DNA of 64,000 bases. Source: Mantis religiosa (lineage: Eukaryota; Arthropoda; Insecta; Mantodea; Mantidae). A program made the translations under genes and the position numbers. The stretch spans positions 51,609,375 to 51,673,374 of the forward strand of contig CM060947.1 of assembly GCA_030765055.1 (NCBI GenBank). Direction: 5' to 3'. Positions 26,542 to 37,399 of this stretch are shown here, piece by piece. The notes under the pieces were generated by a model that was not told the origin of the DNA, searched no databases, and was given only the letters and a program-made list of their open reading frames with translations. Position 1 is the first letter of the stretch. Each line of letters starts with the position of its first letter.

Positions 26542-27531
26542 TATTAGTAGTTCACCTTTTAGTAGTCGAAGGAGGCAACGCTGAGATATTGCATGGAACT
26601 GGCATTTGGAGGGCTGCGTGTTCGATTCAATCGACGGCGTGCTATAACTCCCCTTTTTCTTCGTTTTACCTTGTCACTTAAGCAAATATTGGCTAGCTTA
26701 CATTCATATAACGATTTATTTTCATAATTTTCATATCATATTTTTGGAGTGCTCTTAGGATTTTGGTATAGATTGTATATGGTGTTCTAGGCCCTGGGTG
26801 GTGTTATTTATTCGTCTTTTTGGATGGCGGCGACGCATGTTGACACTAGACCCGGAGTACAGCGGGGTTGAAGCACCCTTATGGACTTCAACACGTCTTT
26901 GAGACCTTTTTCCTGGATCATGTGGCATCCTTCATGGCCTTCCTCCTAGAAATGTTAGCCCAATTGATCTATCAGGAGGTGGTAGTGCAGGAGATGTCCC
27001 CATTCTTTCTCTGCTCTTTTACTTAACCTATTGTTGTTTGGTATCTAGTTTCGTTGTCATAAACAAACTGACGGTTCGCAATGTATTTCCTTTATCCTCA
27101 GAAGAAAACTAGCTTCCATGCACACCGGACTCAGTAGACTATCTTTCAATCCTCATCAGATATGAGCTACCCAGTTAAAGGATCTTAAAGTTGAAGTAAG
27201 AATAAAATGGATTCCGAACCACTAAATTAATGAAACTCAACGTTACATTTTTATGACTTACCGTCAGGAATAATAGGTTTTCAAAGACATTTAGTTTTAT
27301 AAAGACTATCCCGTAGAAAATATAAGATCTGAATATATAATTACTTAATATGCTCTTTTTATAATACGCTACATCGCAGCCACCTGCTGCCTTCTCTTCC
27401 AGGAAGGAAATGTCATTGTATATAACTTCAACATGCCAGGTAATAACAAATGAAATACAGGGAGAGGAACTTAGGTCTATTTACTTACTCACTTATTTTA
27501 TCTTTACATACCGATCGTTTTTCCGGTAAAA
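26542..27531. other. spacer containing repeat Y copy 1
   Basis: Repeat Y is at 26826-26945. A weak tRNA-like patch lies near 26600-26640 (gtgttcgattcaatcgac) but has no readable box A. The rest is unassigned. Confidence 0.45.
26826..26945 (-). repeat. dispersed repeat Y, copy 1
   Basis: About 115 bases align without gaps to 31070-31185: gacgcatgt, acactagacccggagtaca, ggttgaag, ttatggacttc, acacgtctttg, tgtggcatccttcatggcct. On the minus strand both copies are open in the same frame, sharing KDV, KSIRVLQPRCTPG and TCV. Function and family are unknown. Confidence 0.72.
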
Positions 27532-27590
27532 AACCGAGTCCTACACACGGCTAGTGTGAAAGAACAATTAATTTCCATGGTCCGAACTAC
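27532..27590 (+). mobile_element. SINE-B, left part of a split copy
   Basis: cctacacacggctagtgtg and the following bases match the SINE-B body near 11895. The copy stops at the hAT-like target duplication CGAACTAC and resumes at 29290. Confidence 0.8.
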
Positions 27591-29297
27591 CAGTGGCGGC
27601 TTGTGCCGAAAACTAATAGCGTGATGCGGGAAAAAGTCCATGCAACTCACCTAGTTTCGAAAAAATGAAGTCCATGCGCCGATATTTCTTCATGGTATAA
27701 ACAAAATTTTTACTTCCTTTCGCTTTTTGCTCAATTTTGAAATCAGGTATTGACCACCCTAACATTTTTATACTAACCATTTCTTCAAATGCTCACCTTG
27801 AAAAGGGAGTTTTGAGAAGTTCGTTAAACGTGTTTATTATTTATTGGTTAAAGTTTTCTTAATATTAAATTACTCATTATCTGAATAATAGTGAATTTAT
27901 AACACGTTTCAGACTCACACACAAAATAAAAAAACCGATGTCTGCCACTGAATAACGTTACACAAAGGAATACTTGGATACAATGCGAGCACGCGAACTA
28001 ATGAGAGAGTTTTGCCTTTAATTGCAAGGACAACAACGACGTTAACATCCAAAATCATATATAAGGAATTAGTAAAGTATTTTTTTGGCAGCACCGGCTA
28101 TTGTTGTCAAATATCCAAATACTCCCTGGAAAAATATATGGAAACTCTTCGGCTATCGTTTTGTACCATTGGACTGGAAAGTAACCTTGTATCGGTTTGT
28201 AAACGAAATCATTTCCACGGGAGCTGCGCCGTGGCGTAAACATTGTGGACACGTAGATATGCAACTCCAAGTAATGGTACGTGACATCTGGAAAGGACCA
28301 AGAAGCAGACGGGACACATGATTGGGATAACGTCTGAGAATTCTGTAACCTCAGTTTTGTTAGCTTGGAACTTCCAGAAGGGAGCAACAGAGCACCCACA
28401 AATACGGTTTCTACCATTACTGCCTCAGTTTTGAGCAACCGACTTTATTTGAGTTTAAATCATGGTTAAAGGCTGAAATATACAGGATGGGACGATACCC
28501 TAACATATGGAGCCTCCTGAGTAAGCATTTGGATTTTAATATATGAGACTTACAAAGAAAAAACAAATCAGAGCCCATCCTTCTTCCTTATCTCACTTAG
28601 CACATAAATTAGACTTATTTCCTTTCTCAAAAAAGGAGAATAAAATATTAAAAACCACGAAAACCCACGAAAAAAATTAAATTAATAAAAGTTAATAAAA
28701 AGGGGAAGAAAAGTATTTGTTACAGGGGATTCTAGTTATGGTCGCGAGAATCCAGTATCGTGCCAACATGATAGGTGTATCACAATCTTCCCTCTGATTT
28801 AATAACCGTTAGGTATTGGACCTGTTTACGTAAGAAGGACGAAAGTAGTTTCTAGAACTAAAATACAAAGCAATGATAGATTATTTAATGATTTTCAACG
28901 CATTTTTAAGTTCTACAGCTGCAACTAGGAGTGTTGGTGGCCCTGCTTCACCATGCAGCAAATGATCGCGCAACACCCAGATGCAGCACGCATTTGTGCG
29001 AAAATCAAAGAAACATAGGACATCAGAGAGGTAAGAGGGGAAGGTTGTACGCATGCGCAATACTGATTACCGAGCTTGCTGGCTCTCAGCACGTTGACGT
29101 CACGCATGCGTTCCATTTGTTATGCAGGTGTTTTCCATTTATCAGGAATTCATTATTGTCGTACTCGACCTTTTATACTTAGAATAATGCATTGTTATTT
29201 ACGTGGTCGTTTGAAATTCCTACAATGTGGTTTATAAAATATAAAAGAGTATGCTGCAGCACGCGACGCCTAAGGACGAGCCGCCCCTGCGAACTAT
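27583..29297. mobile_element. hAT-like element with 8-bp target duplication, inserted in SINE-B
   Basis: Element core 27591-29289 (1699 bases). The left end CAGTGGCGGCTTGTGC and the right end read inward CAGGGGCGGCTCGTCC agree at 13 of 16 positions. Flanking octamers CGAACTAC (27583-27590) and CGAACTAT (29290-29297) differ at one base. Joining the flanks restores the SINE-B order, which confirms the limits. No transposase motif is readable inside; frames at 28055-28438 (minus) and 28085-28321 (plus) are overlapping and unrecognised. The right 350 bases are CpG-richer than the middle. It is nonautonomous or fully decayed. Confidence 0.85.
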
Positions 29298-29600
29298 AAA
29301 GCCGGGTCGGAAAGTACTTACAGCGCCATTTTATGATAACTCCTAGTGATTTACCGAAAAACAGGAGTCAGTTGGAGAATTTAATGTCATGTTGACATTT
29401 TGGCTATGGTAACTTAATGAAAAAAACCCGGAAAAAACCTCATCCAGATAACTCACCCTGACCGAGATTCGAACTCGGGACCTCTTGAACGTGAGGCAGA
29501 CATACTGCCACTACGCTACCAAGGCGGGCAGGATGATCCGTGCTTCAAATACCGCTATTGCATTGAATTTTTCAGTCTGACTCTACCTTTCCATTTTTTG
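29290..29600 (+). mobile_element. SINE-B, right part of the split copy, second unit
   Basis: From 29290: aagtacttacagc, tttaccgaaaaacaggagtc and gaatttaatgtcatgttgac match the 3' section of SINE-B unit 1. The next tRNA-like head (ttggctatggtaactta) follows. The head is cut at about 29419 by a SINE-A and resumes at 29529 with aggatgatccgtgcttcaaa and the body to about 29595. So this locus was also a head-to-tail dimer. Confidence 0.85.
29420..29528 (-). mobile_element. SINE-A inserted in SINE-B head
   Basis: The reverse complement gives gcccgccttggtagcgtag, a box B (gagttcgaatctcgg), the start of the body and ends after ggttttttccgggtttttt. Only about 109 bases remain, so the body is truncated. 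Roughly 20-25 bases of the SINE-B head are missing at the junction, so the insertion came with a deletion. Confidence 0.87.
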
Positions 29601-31020
29601 TACAAATTTTTATCTTAACTAACATAAAATAAATATATAAATAAAATATTTAAGAATAGTTTATTAAAAATTGGATTTCATATGAAGTAACATTATATTG
29701 TTTAAAAATATTCGGCCATGAACTGAGCCACTAATAACTTGTAAACCACAACGAACATTTTAAATATATAACTGATTGAGTATGTTACTTCGTGTATGAA
29801 CTGCCAGGACATATGCTCATAAATGTAGAATTTATTAATTTTACCTGAAAATACCCTCAAGAAGAAGTGGATAGCATAATACATTTTTGTATCCCTTTAT
29901 AAGAGAGTAGAAATATTTATGGAATGGTACACATCCGAATTTTTTTACTTTGAAAAAGCAAACTCTTTATCACTCCACTAGGGATGCTGTTGAATTCATT
30001 GAGATGGGAAATGCTGCAGCTCTACCATTTTAATCCACGCATAAATCCCCAATGGCAAAGCTTTTCCCTGATATACAGAATCTTGAGTGCACGCTAACTG
30101 CTTTCACTGGTAGCGCAAATTACAGCCGACCATTTTAAACGTGTTCTTTCACTGACCATTACATAGCCGTGTATAACCCTTTAAAACGTGGTTACCAAGG
30201 CAACTTTGAAATATGTGATAAACGGACACGTGTGCTACTAGTTTCTATGGTAACAGTTTTCATTAACATGTATATTATAAAACACTGTCTTATAGGTCGG
30301 TATATCAAAAATGTGGAAGGAAAAAAGGACTCGCCTTTTGATGTCTTGTTCGTTTTTAATATGATGGAAACGTGACGTGGAGAGTCAGAGATTGGCAAGC
30401 TCTTGTGTATTCAGGCCAAATGAATAATAGGGCAACATTTTGCACCCGTGGCTATGATTAATGGGGAAAGGGGTGAAGATGAAATTCATGGAGCGGCCCG
30501 TTCAATTATTAATTTTTTTCCTCCCAGTGCAGCAGTCTGTTTTGTTAATTGGAAAGTAAACGATCGTTCGAGGGCCGCGACATTTGCCATATTTGGTAGT
30601 TCATTTTGACATTCTACGAGGTTTTAGTTACAGCGAGATTAAATGACGTAAAATTGGACGTCACAGCGGATCATTGTTACAATGATGGCGCGGTTCAAAT
30701 TTTAAACTAACGCATTTGAAATTTCATATCCCTTGAATTGTTGTTTAGATTGGATCAGTGAATGGCATTTACCGCATTTGGTAATGTCTTTTTGTTGAAC
30801 TGTAGGGCGCTTGTCCGATTTTTCATTTATATGGGAACATGACAAGTGCTGATAATATTTTAATGAAAGGTTTATCTGCAAATTAGGAGATCTATTGGAT
30901 TGTTTGTACTAGTTATACCTCGGCTTTGATTGCAATGGTCGTATTGGCGGTCTTCTCCTTTAGAACATATCACGAAGATGTTACCTCGTAGACGTTGGAT
31001 TGCTGGCACGTTGATTTCTT
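29601..31020. other. unassigned intergenic DNA
   Basis: AT-rich, no gene. A loose direct repeat (catttgccatatttggta and catttaccgcatttggta) lies near 30580 and 30767. Confidence 0.45.
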
Positions 31021-31245
31021 GCTTTTTCTAATCATTAGATCACGCACACATTCATACTCTTGGGGGTGTGGGACGCATGTCAACACTGGACCCGGAGTAC
31101 AACGTGGTTGAAGAACTCTTATGGACTTCCATACGTCTTTGTGACCTTTCGACTGGAACTTGTGGCATCCTTCATTGCCTTCTGAACCCACTTTGGGTTC
31201 TCACTTTTTCTAATCATTAGATCCTGCACACATTCACACTCTCAT
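31021..31245 (-). repeat. repeat Y, copy 2, between near-identical 40-bp direct repeats
   Basis: The core 31070-31185 matches 26826-26945. It is bracketed by ctttttctaatcattagatc plus about 20 more similar bases at 31021-31060 and again at 31204-31244, differing at about four positions. A short hairpin gaacccactttgggttc (31184-31200) ends the core. A 73-codon minus frame covers it. The locus could be a tandem unit or an insertion with an unusually long duplication. Confidence 0.65.
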
Positions 31246-31251
31246 GCATAC

Positions 31252-31690
31252 TGTAACTTTGTGGGTTCGTAGAATTAAAAGGCCGAGTTGCAGAAATTAA
31301 AAATCTCCTTCATTTCGTCGAAATACACTATTACATTCTCACGTAAGAACATTAAATCACATATACACAGTCTTAAAAGGTCGCTCACAATAACAAGCAG
31401 TGACAGCAGATTACATTTTTAGCTCTCGTTACAACATAGCTGGCTATCTCTCATTTCACAACTCCTGCTTACTCACTCTTGTTTACAACAACTGGTTCAC
31501 AACTATTCTGCTGGCGTGTCACTATCCTTTTTATATGTCCATTCATAAGTCGAGAACATTCACGAACAAACAAGAAAAAACAACCATTCTTCGTCAATTG
31601 AGATATCTCTAGAAACTTCGAAACATGAAATCCTACCTGTGGTGGCGAGTCCTTTATCTGAGATAACATTGTTTGCCGGCTTTGTGATCA
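31252..31690 (-). mobile_element. solo LTR-like repeat, copy 1
   Basis: Inverted relative to 33702-34082 and aligning at both ends. Read on the minus strand it starts tgatcacaaagccggcaa, then ataaaggact, a TATA-like acatataaaaagg, tgtaacgagagct, gtgtatttc, and ends ttttaattctacgaacccac and aaagttaca. TG...CA termini, a promoter-like TATA and no internal coding region fit a solo LTR. The adjacent sequence on the left shows no clear primer-binding site. No target duplication was found, so the limits may be short. Confidence 0.65.
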
Positions 31691-31824
31691 CTCGCCGCGT
31701 TATCGTTAACTGCTCGTGCAAGCTCGTGAAACATTATCCGCCGTCTATTATCGATTTGTTCCGAAACGTTTATGCCTAACGCCGCGACAATACTTCCAGA
31801 TTCTGCGGAAGATGCGGAGTTATC

Positions 31825-31918
31825 TTGGTTGGAGATCTCACCCCCAGCCGGGAGTCGAATCCGGGACTCATTAAACGGCAGACAGGTGCTCTGCTGACTG
31901 TGCTATGGGGCCAACCAA
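31825..31918 (-). mobile_element. tRNA-like SINE head, isolated
   Basis: The minus strand reads ggccccatagcacagtcagc ... ggattcgactcccggctggg, with plausible box A and box B. The acceptor stem would have mismatches at positions 2, 6 and 7, and the T stem a mismatch at its last pair, so a working tRNA is unlikely. An 8-base inverted repeat ttggttgg/ccaaccaa flanks it (31825-31832, 31911-31918). It may belong with SINE-D, whose head also ends in cccggctctggggttgg. Confidence 0.6.
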
Positions 31919-33690
31919 ATATTGGACTACATCCTAATGTTATTTATAATGCATAACATGCTCTCGTCGGCTGGAATGGTGAACTATGGGATCTTTCTGC
32001 TGGGGTACGTGTGAGTAAATACGAGAACCAATTAAGTTGGCTGATGAATGTAAACAATAGAAGCTACTGCCGTTTGAAGATGTAAAATTAGAGTGCTTTT
32101 GAATCTCATAACGAGAAACCGAAGTAATATATCTGATAAATTCTGAGATATCAGTAACTTAACTGTTTCCGTGAGTGGCCGGAAGTCGCTCAAATGTTAC
32201 GCGGGAATCCTCTTGCAGTGACCGCCAGGTATTTGCTAAGGCGATCTTTAAAGTTCAGACTGCTTTATTTGATCACAGTAAGACTCTGTGATATCAAAGA
32301 CACGGACTTTGAGTATTACACACTCTTACACTAGCTTCTGCCTGCTTCATGATTATCCCAGCGAATATCATGTATTACACGCTGTCAAATTTTGAGGTCT
32401 TTCTTACCACCTGATAGACAAATTTTTAGTGTAAGACTTGCTGAATTCTAAGAATTCTTTCCCCTTTCTGAATTTCAGAAATTCCTATGCAGACATATTT
32501 GTAATTTCGGATCGTTATGAATTCTAATTACTGGAACGTTCGTCTAATGCATGTTTGGTTGACTGTTTTCTCCGGGAAAATTTAATTGCCTTAACTACAT
32601 TGAGTTATATTTTAATTACTTTTCCTCAACACATTTTCCTGACTGATGGGTTATAATTCGTAGTATTTCTGTCACTTGTATTAATTTATTCGATTTTAAT
32701 ATATGAAAATTACGAGTATTACTCATTATAATTCTTTGTTTCTCTACACTTCATTTACAAAATAATTAATCGTTGTCAGTTCCGGTGTAATGGCTCCTTC
32801 TGTAAAACACATTAGAGGGGTAATGTTGTTGGACAAATAACTTTTCTCTATAAGTCTAGACGCAGTGCATATCATGTGCTCAGTTCTCACGATGCGCTAG
32901 TGAGAGCCCCATGCGCTAATCTTCACGACCGCCCCGGAGTTTGCGGCGCCCCACTTTACCCTTATCTTCAAAGGACCTTAAGTAATTACCCAGACCTCTC
33001 TAGGGTGATGGGCGGTTAACGGGTTAGATAGCGGTCGCAACGTTACTCACATGAAAATTTGAAACCGTAATCTGTGACCTGCATTCTTTAAATACTTGGA
33101 CATTTCCTTGCTGTCGGGGAATAAAATTCCAGGATCGCAGACACCAGAGCCGTGGGGGCGAGTTTAATTAAATTTCTTGTTAAGTTATTAATAAAGTAAT
33201 TCATTGTTAGCTTGGGTAGGCAGCAGAAATTATTTCAAAAATATTAATGAACTTACCAGGCGACAAAAAAGAGAGAGCTAAGAATTTTATGAATTTACAA
33301 TAGCGTCAAAATATCTGTGTCTAAAGTTTAAGGAACAGTTGTCTACAAAATTGTAAATACATGGTGTTTATTTATATCTGTGTTTTTACCGCGCAAAATT
33401 TAATATCATCAAGGACATCGCCGACGGAGCAAGTTTATATACGATTCCCCTAGTGGCTTAAGAAAATACTTGTTGTGCTGATAACAGCTTTAAGGCTTCC
33501 CTCTACCGGTAGGTAAATATACTATTTGAGAGGTGGGTATGCCAGCGTAATATAACGCTGTATAATTTCGCCTGTTGTGTAGATACGATAACTGTTGTAG
33601 TTCTTTCTAATGAACGTGAACACCATTGTATGACAGATAAATACAAACCATATTTTATGACGCGCACAAGAGGTTCGGTGCAGAGAGATA
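31919..33690. other. unassigned intergenic DNA
   Basis: No gene or element recognised. A GC-richer patch at about 32880-33160 has no frame or repeat partner in this window. Confidence 0.45.
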
Positions 33691-33701
33691 AGCGCGGCTT
33701 G

Positions 33702-34082
33702 TGTACACAAAGAGCCGGCAAATAAAGATAGCGGAGATAAAGGACTTGCCGGCCAAGATTAGGTTACTCTTCTGGAACATTCTGGTGACGCCTTGATTGT
33801 TTTATAGAACATTCGATTTCATGTTTGTTCCGGAAATATCTAGAATTATCAATGAGGTATTTAAGGATGCGACGACTCACCAAGAGTCAGTCGTAAACAG
33901 ATGCTGTAACGAGAGCTGATATAAACAGGTATAATCAGAACGCTGTTGTTGTGTTCATCGATCTTGATAGCTTGTGATTGTGTGATGTAATACTGCTACT
34001 GTGAGTGTATTTCTACGAAAATAAAGAACATTTGGAATATCTGCAAATTGGACTTTTAATTCTACGAACCCACAAAGTCACA
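33702..34082 (+). mobile_element. solo LTR-like repeat, copy 2
   Basis: Plus-strand partner of 31252-31690. It begins TGTACACAAAGAGCCGGCAA and ends acgaacccacaaagtcaca. Inside are a TATA-like gtatttaagg, an initiator-like gagtcagtcg about 30 bases later, and aataaa followed by the 3' end. This order (TATA, start, poly(A) signal) is that of an LTR. Weak similarity continues upstream (ataagcgcggc), so the 5' limit may lie further left. Gypsy or other family assignment is not possible without the internal region. Confidence 0.68.
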
Positions 34083-34187
34083 TTAATAAAGGAATGTCAA
34101 ATTAATAACATCTTTGGTTTCAAAACCTTTTTGGTCCTTTCAACACTGCACGTCATATCTAACGATGAATAAATAAATGAATGAGTG

Positions 34188-34383
34188 AATGAATGTACTA
34201 AACGGGTGATGCAATACTGAAATGAGTCTAGGGTCCCTAGAGCTCAGAATTACCCGACATTCGTCTTCGTAGGATAAGGGAAACCCTTGAAAAATCTATC
34301 TGGGTAACTGATCCTTAGAGAGATTCGAACTTGCGACCTCTTAAGTGTGAGAAACACACGCTATCTCACACCACGTAGGCGGG
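34188..34383 (-). mobile_element. SINE-A, diverged copy
   Basis: Read on the minus strand: the head (cccgcctacgtggtgtgagatagcgtg), a box B with one change (aagttcgaatctctc), and the body through agggtttcccttatcctac and gaccctagactcatttca, fading at gaatgaatg. Divergence is higher than in the 6495 copy. A short (GAAT)n-like run lies just to its left. Confidence 0.85.
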
Positions 34384-35090
34384 AAAGAAACAAAATAGTT
34401 ATATATGTATAATATTTATCTTATTTATTGTTTTATTTATTACTTCTAGATAGGAACGAGTGACTTAATAGCACCCAGTGCCTATGATTTTGCGAGAAAC
34501 TGATCCTGAAATGTTCGATGCACCTTGGTTTTAAAAGACACAGGGATACCAACATTAATAAGGGCATTTTAATTAAGCGTGAGAATGACAAAGGTATATT
34601 ATATCGCATACTGATAAAACGTAAGACGTTTGTGTTGGTAACAAAAGCTTGTCTATTTATTTGACGGTACCTGGACACTTTTGACATTACGCTCCGAGGG
34701 AGTCGTCTGACTGCTGGATAGCGTTTCATAAACTCCTCTAACTAGCGGTTTAAGTTATATTTATATGTTGCACCACTTTTAATGCTGGTACGAAAATAGC
34801 ATTCAACCATGAAGACGCGGTGCTCTGTCTTCATAGTTATGGCGTTAGCCTCAGAGCAGAAACGTACTACCTATGTACTAGAATGTTAATCACGACTACC
34901 CTAAGAGGGGTAAAAGGGAAGGCTGGTTGTATTAGTATTTAGCGCAACCACACTCAGAACACTGCAATTTGCTTACTGTTCCGCAAACAAATCTGCAACG
35001 GCCAGCTGTAGAAATTTATCTCTCTCACTCATCATATGACATAAGGCATGAAGATCCTATATTGCTGAGTTTACAACAAAGAATGAAGTC
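34384..35090. other. unassigned intergenic DNA
   Basis: A 98-codon minus frame at 34433-34729 has no recognisable domain. Nothing else was seen. Confidence 0.4.
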
Positions 35091-35094
35091 TTCA

Positions 35095-35475
35095 AATGTT
35101 TCTTGAAGTGGCTTCTCCCTACTTCCATGCATGCGTTTCCCGCTGTCACCTACGTTGTTGGAAATTCTTGGAATGTTTCGTATTTGGTCAAATTTAGCGT
35201 TATATGCTTTCTCAAGGGTGTCTAAATCCTTTACAGCAATTGTATAAACTAGTGACTTTGAATGTCCCAAGGTGAAGGAATTTATTAATGTCTGAAGATG
35301 GAGAAGGCAGTGCAATAACAATCCCTTGAACAATCCATTTATGCAGGAATCTATCATACAAGAAATTACGTACAATCCTACTGAAATTAGCTGGTGTACC
35401 GTGATTAAAAACCATTTTTCTTGGATGTCTCCTGAACCACAAGGGCTACTGAAAGAGATAGGCCCCAATAAGATG
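35095..35475 (-). pseudogene. IS630/Tc1-type transposase fragment, decayed
   Basis: Two overlapping minus frames together match the C-terminal half of an insect DDE transposase of the Tc1/mariner/IS630 superfamily. One frame has HGTPANFSRIVRNFL followed by DRFLHKWI, where relatives read a DGAPxHFS block (so the Asp is lost). The next block, after a frameshift, is LGHSKSLVYTIAVKDLDTL. The usual SPDLxPLDFFLW segment is mostly missing (SPSSDINKFL remains). Not functional. I did not find terminal inverted repeats. Confidence 0.72.
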
Positions 35476-35479
35476 ATTA

Positions 35480-36930
35480 TGAGTAATTCCATCTCAAACT
35501 TGTAGGAGAAGACCAACCTCACACTCTATGTACCTCACGAGGGCTTTCACAGGCCTAGTTTTGAGTGTTATGAATATTGAGGATAGCCAGGGAACCCAGC
35601 CTCACCAGTGAATAAGGTGCATGTCTTAAAGTTCATGAACATAGCAGAAATATAAATCATGCATGTTACTGGCGCATTTTCTAACCGCAATACTCTGATG
35701 TGTTTACGTTTACATTACGAAAAACTGGTTCTTAACGGTTAATGTACCGTACCTCTCTAAATGTACCAACATCTGCAACACTCTACCCAAACGAACACCT
35801 TTCTCTCTCAAGCGCTGGTGAGAATGTTCGTGAACGAAGAAACTGTCTGTCAGGATAGACAAAGCTCACTTTTTCTGAAGCACTGCCATCTACAAGGTCA
35901 TACACTTAGTGTAAATTGATCTCTTTACTCATAGAATACATTTTCTTCTGCATTCTGTGCTCTATAACAAATTATATATCAGTTAATTCAATCAACCATT
36001 AATTCTTGGCTCTACATAAACTAAAGCTTCGAAAAATCATTGGACAACAGCTTAAATAGATATTATTATTGGTATTAGCAAAGGAGATAGTCATTTATTA
36101 GCTGTCTAACAAGCGTATTTCAGATTCAGATTCACCTGAACGTTTTTAATTTTTTTTAATATTATTTTGATTCTAGAAAAGCGTCTATGAAAAATATAAC
36201 ACCAATATATGTGCATCCTGTATTCATTATACAGACTGAAAAAATTATCCTGTAATTGATTCAACTTAGACAACACTACATTAAAATTTACAAGTCTAAA
36301 ATATTTATAAAAAACACACATGAGAACTTCCATTTAAAGTTGCTTACATTAGAAATGTAGAAGGTGTCGTATTACTTGAAAACTTCTAGTGGGAGTGATG
36401 GTGAAGTATGGGACAGTTTAGATGGAGCACTTCAAAAAAGCAGCTTTCGCAGGAGGCATTTTTATTATTTCGTATTGTTTAGGAAGAAAATAGTAGGAAA
36501 TGACAGCTTGCTCGTACTCAGATAGGAATTCTATTCAGGGTTAGAGCAGGGCATGGTTTTCGGTCGGGTGACATGTGATTGATTAGAGAGAGTGAAGGGA
36601 AGAATTCTCAGCTCATTGATCGGATATAAGAGGATTGAAGAAGTTACTTTACACTACTCTGTTGCAGGAATCCATTCCTTTTTAATCACTTCAGTTATTG
36701 GAAGGAAAATTTGTAAGTGTTTTACTTCTTAAATCTCCAATGATGAGTTAGCTTTCTATAGAGTGGTGTGTAATACTTTTGTGTGCTGTGGGGATAGGTG
36801 TATGTATTCCCATAAGGATTCAGCCTGGTACGGTTTTCGTATTTTTTTCTTTTCTTTCAGCTCCAATGTTAATGTCATCGTCAAAGGATTTATAAGTACA
36901 TTAGTCTTCTCTGTGAGAATATAACAGACA
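35480..36930. other. unassigned intergenic DNA
   Basis: AT-rich; no frame, repeat or RNA gene could be supported. Confidence 0.4.
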
Positions 36931-36931
36931 A

Positions 36932-37395
36932 TTGGGAGCTTACATTACATTATTTACATCTCAGAGAAAATGTTGGAAGTGTCCTTTACCACATCTAAGG
37001 ATCGTTGGTACCATTTCCTTTTATACAATTGTAGACACTGAAGATTATATGGGTATCTTCAAGACATTTGTCGAGCAGCTGGATGATATAGAATTGAGAG
37101 AAGGTTATTTCCAGCAAACTGGGGCAACGTGCCATACATCTAATGACACCATGGAACTTTTAACCAGATTCTTTGATAGTCGAATAATCTCAAAAGGTAT
37201 GTGGGCTCCCAGATCCCCTGACCTAACCTCACTGAATATTTTCTTGTGGAGTATCTTAAAAATAGAGTGTACAGGAATAGGCCACGACAATTGATGTTCT
37301 CAAGGAATCCATTCGAACCGAAATAAGTAACATTGGTGAGGATTCTCTCCGTAAAACTTCAGAAAATATGGTGAGAGTGCAAACACTTTATATGA
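36932..37395 (+). pseudogene. second IS630/Tc1-type transposase fragment
   Basis: An open frame to 37294 carries GYFQQTGATCHTSN (relatives: FQQDGATxHT, so the catalytic Asp is Thr) and RIISKGMWAPRSPDLTSLNIFLW (the third catalytic Asp position is Asn). After a one-base shift near 37290 the alignment continues with DVLKESIRTEISNI. Catalytic residues are gone and the N-terminal DNA-binding part is not found. It is inverted relative to the fragment at 35095-35475; whether they belong to one family is unclear. Confidence 0.75.
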
Positions 37396-37399
37396 GATG

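Noticed and set aside
26600..26640. Box B-like gtgttcgattcaatcgac
   Set aside because: No box A or SINE body around it; may be chance.
31840..31910. Candidate tRNA gene on the minus strand
   Set aside because: Acceptor and T-stem mismatches make a working tRNA unlikely; it looks like an SINE head.
34188..34383. Viral or host gene on the minus strand near 34.4 kb
   Set aside because: The readable sequence is SINE-A; neighbouring frames have no recognisable domain.
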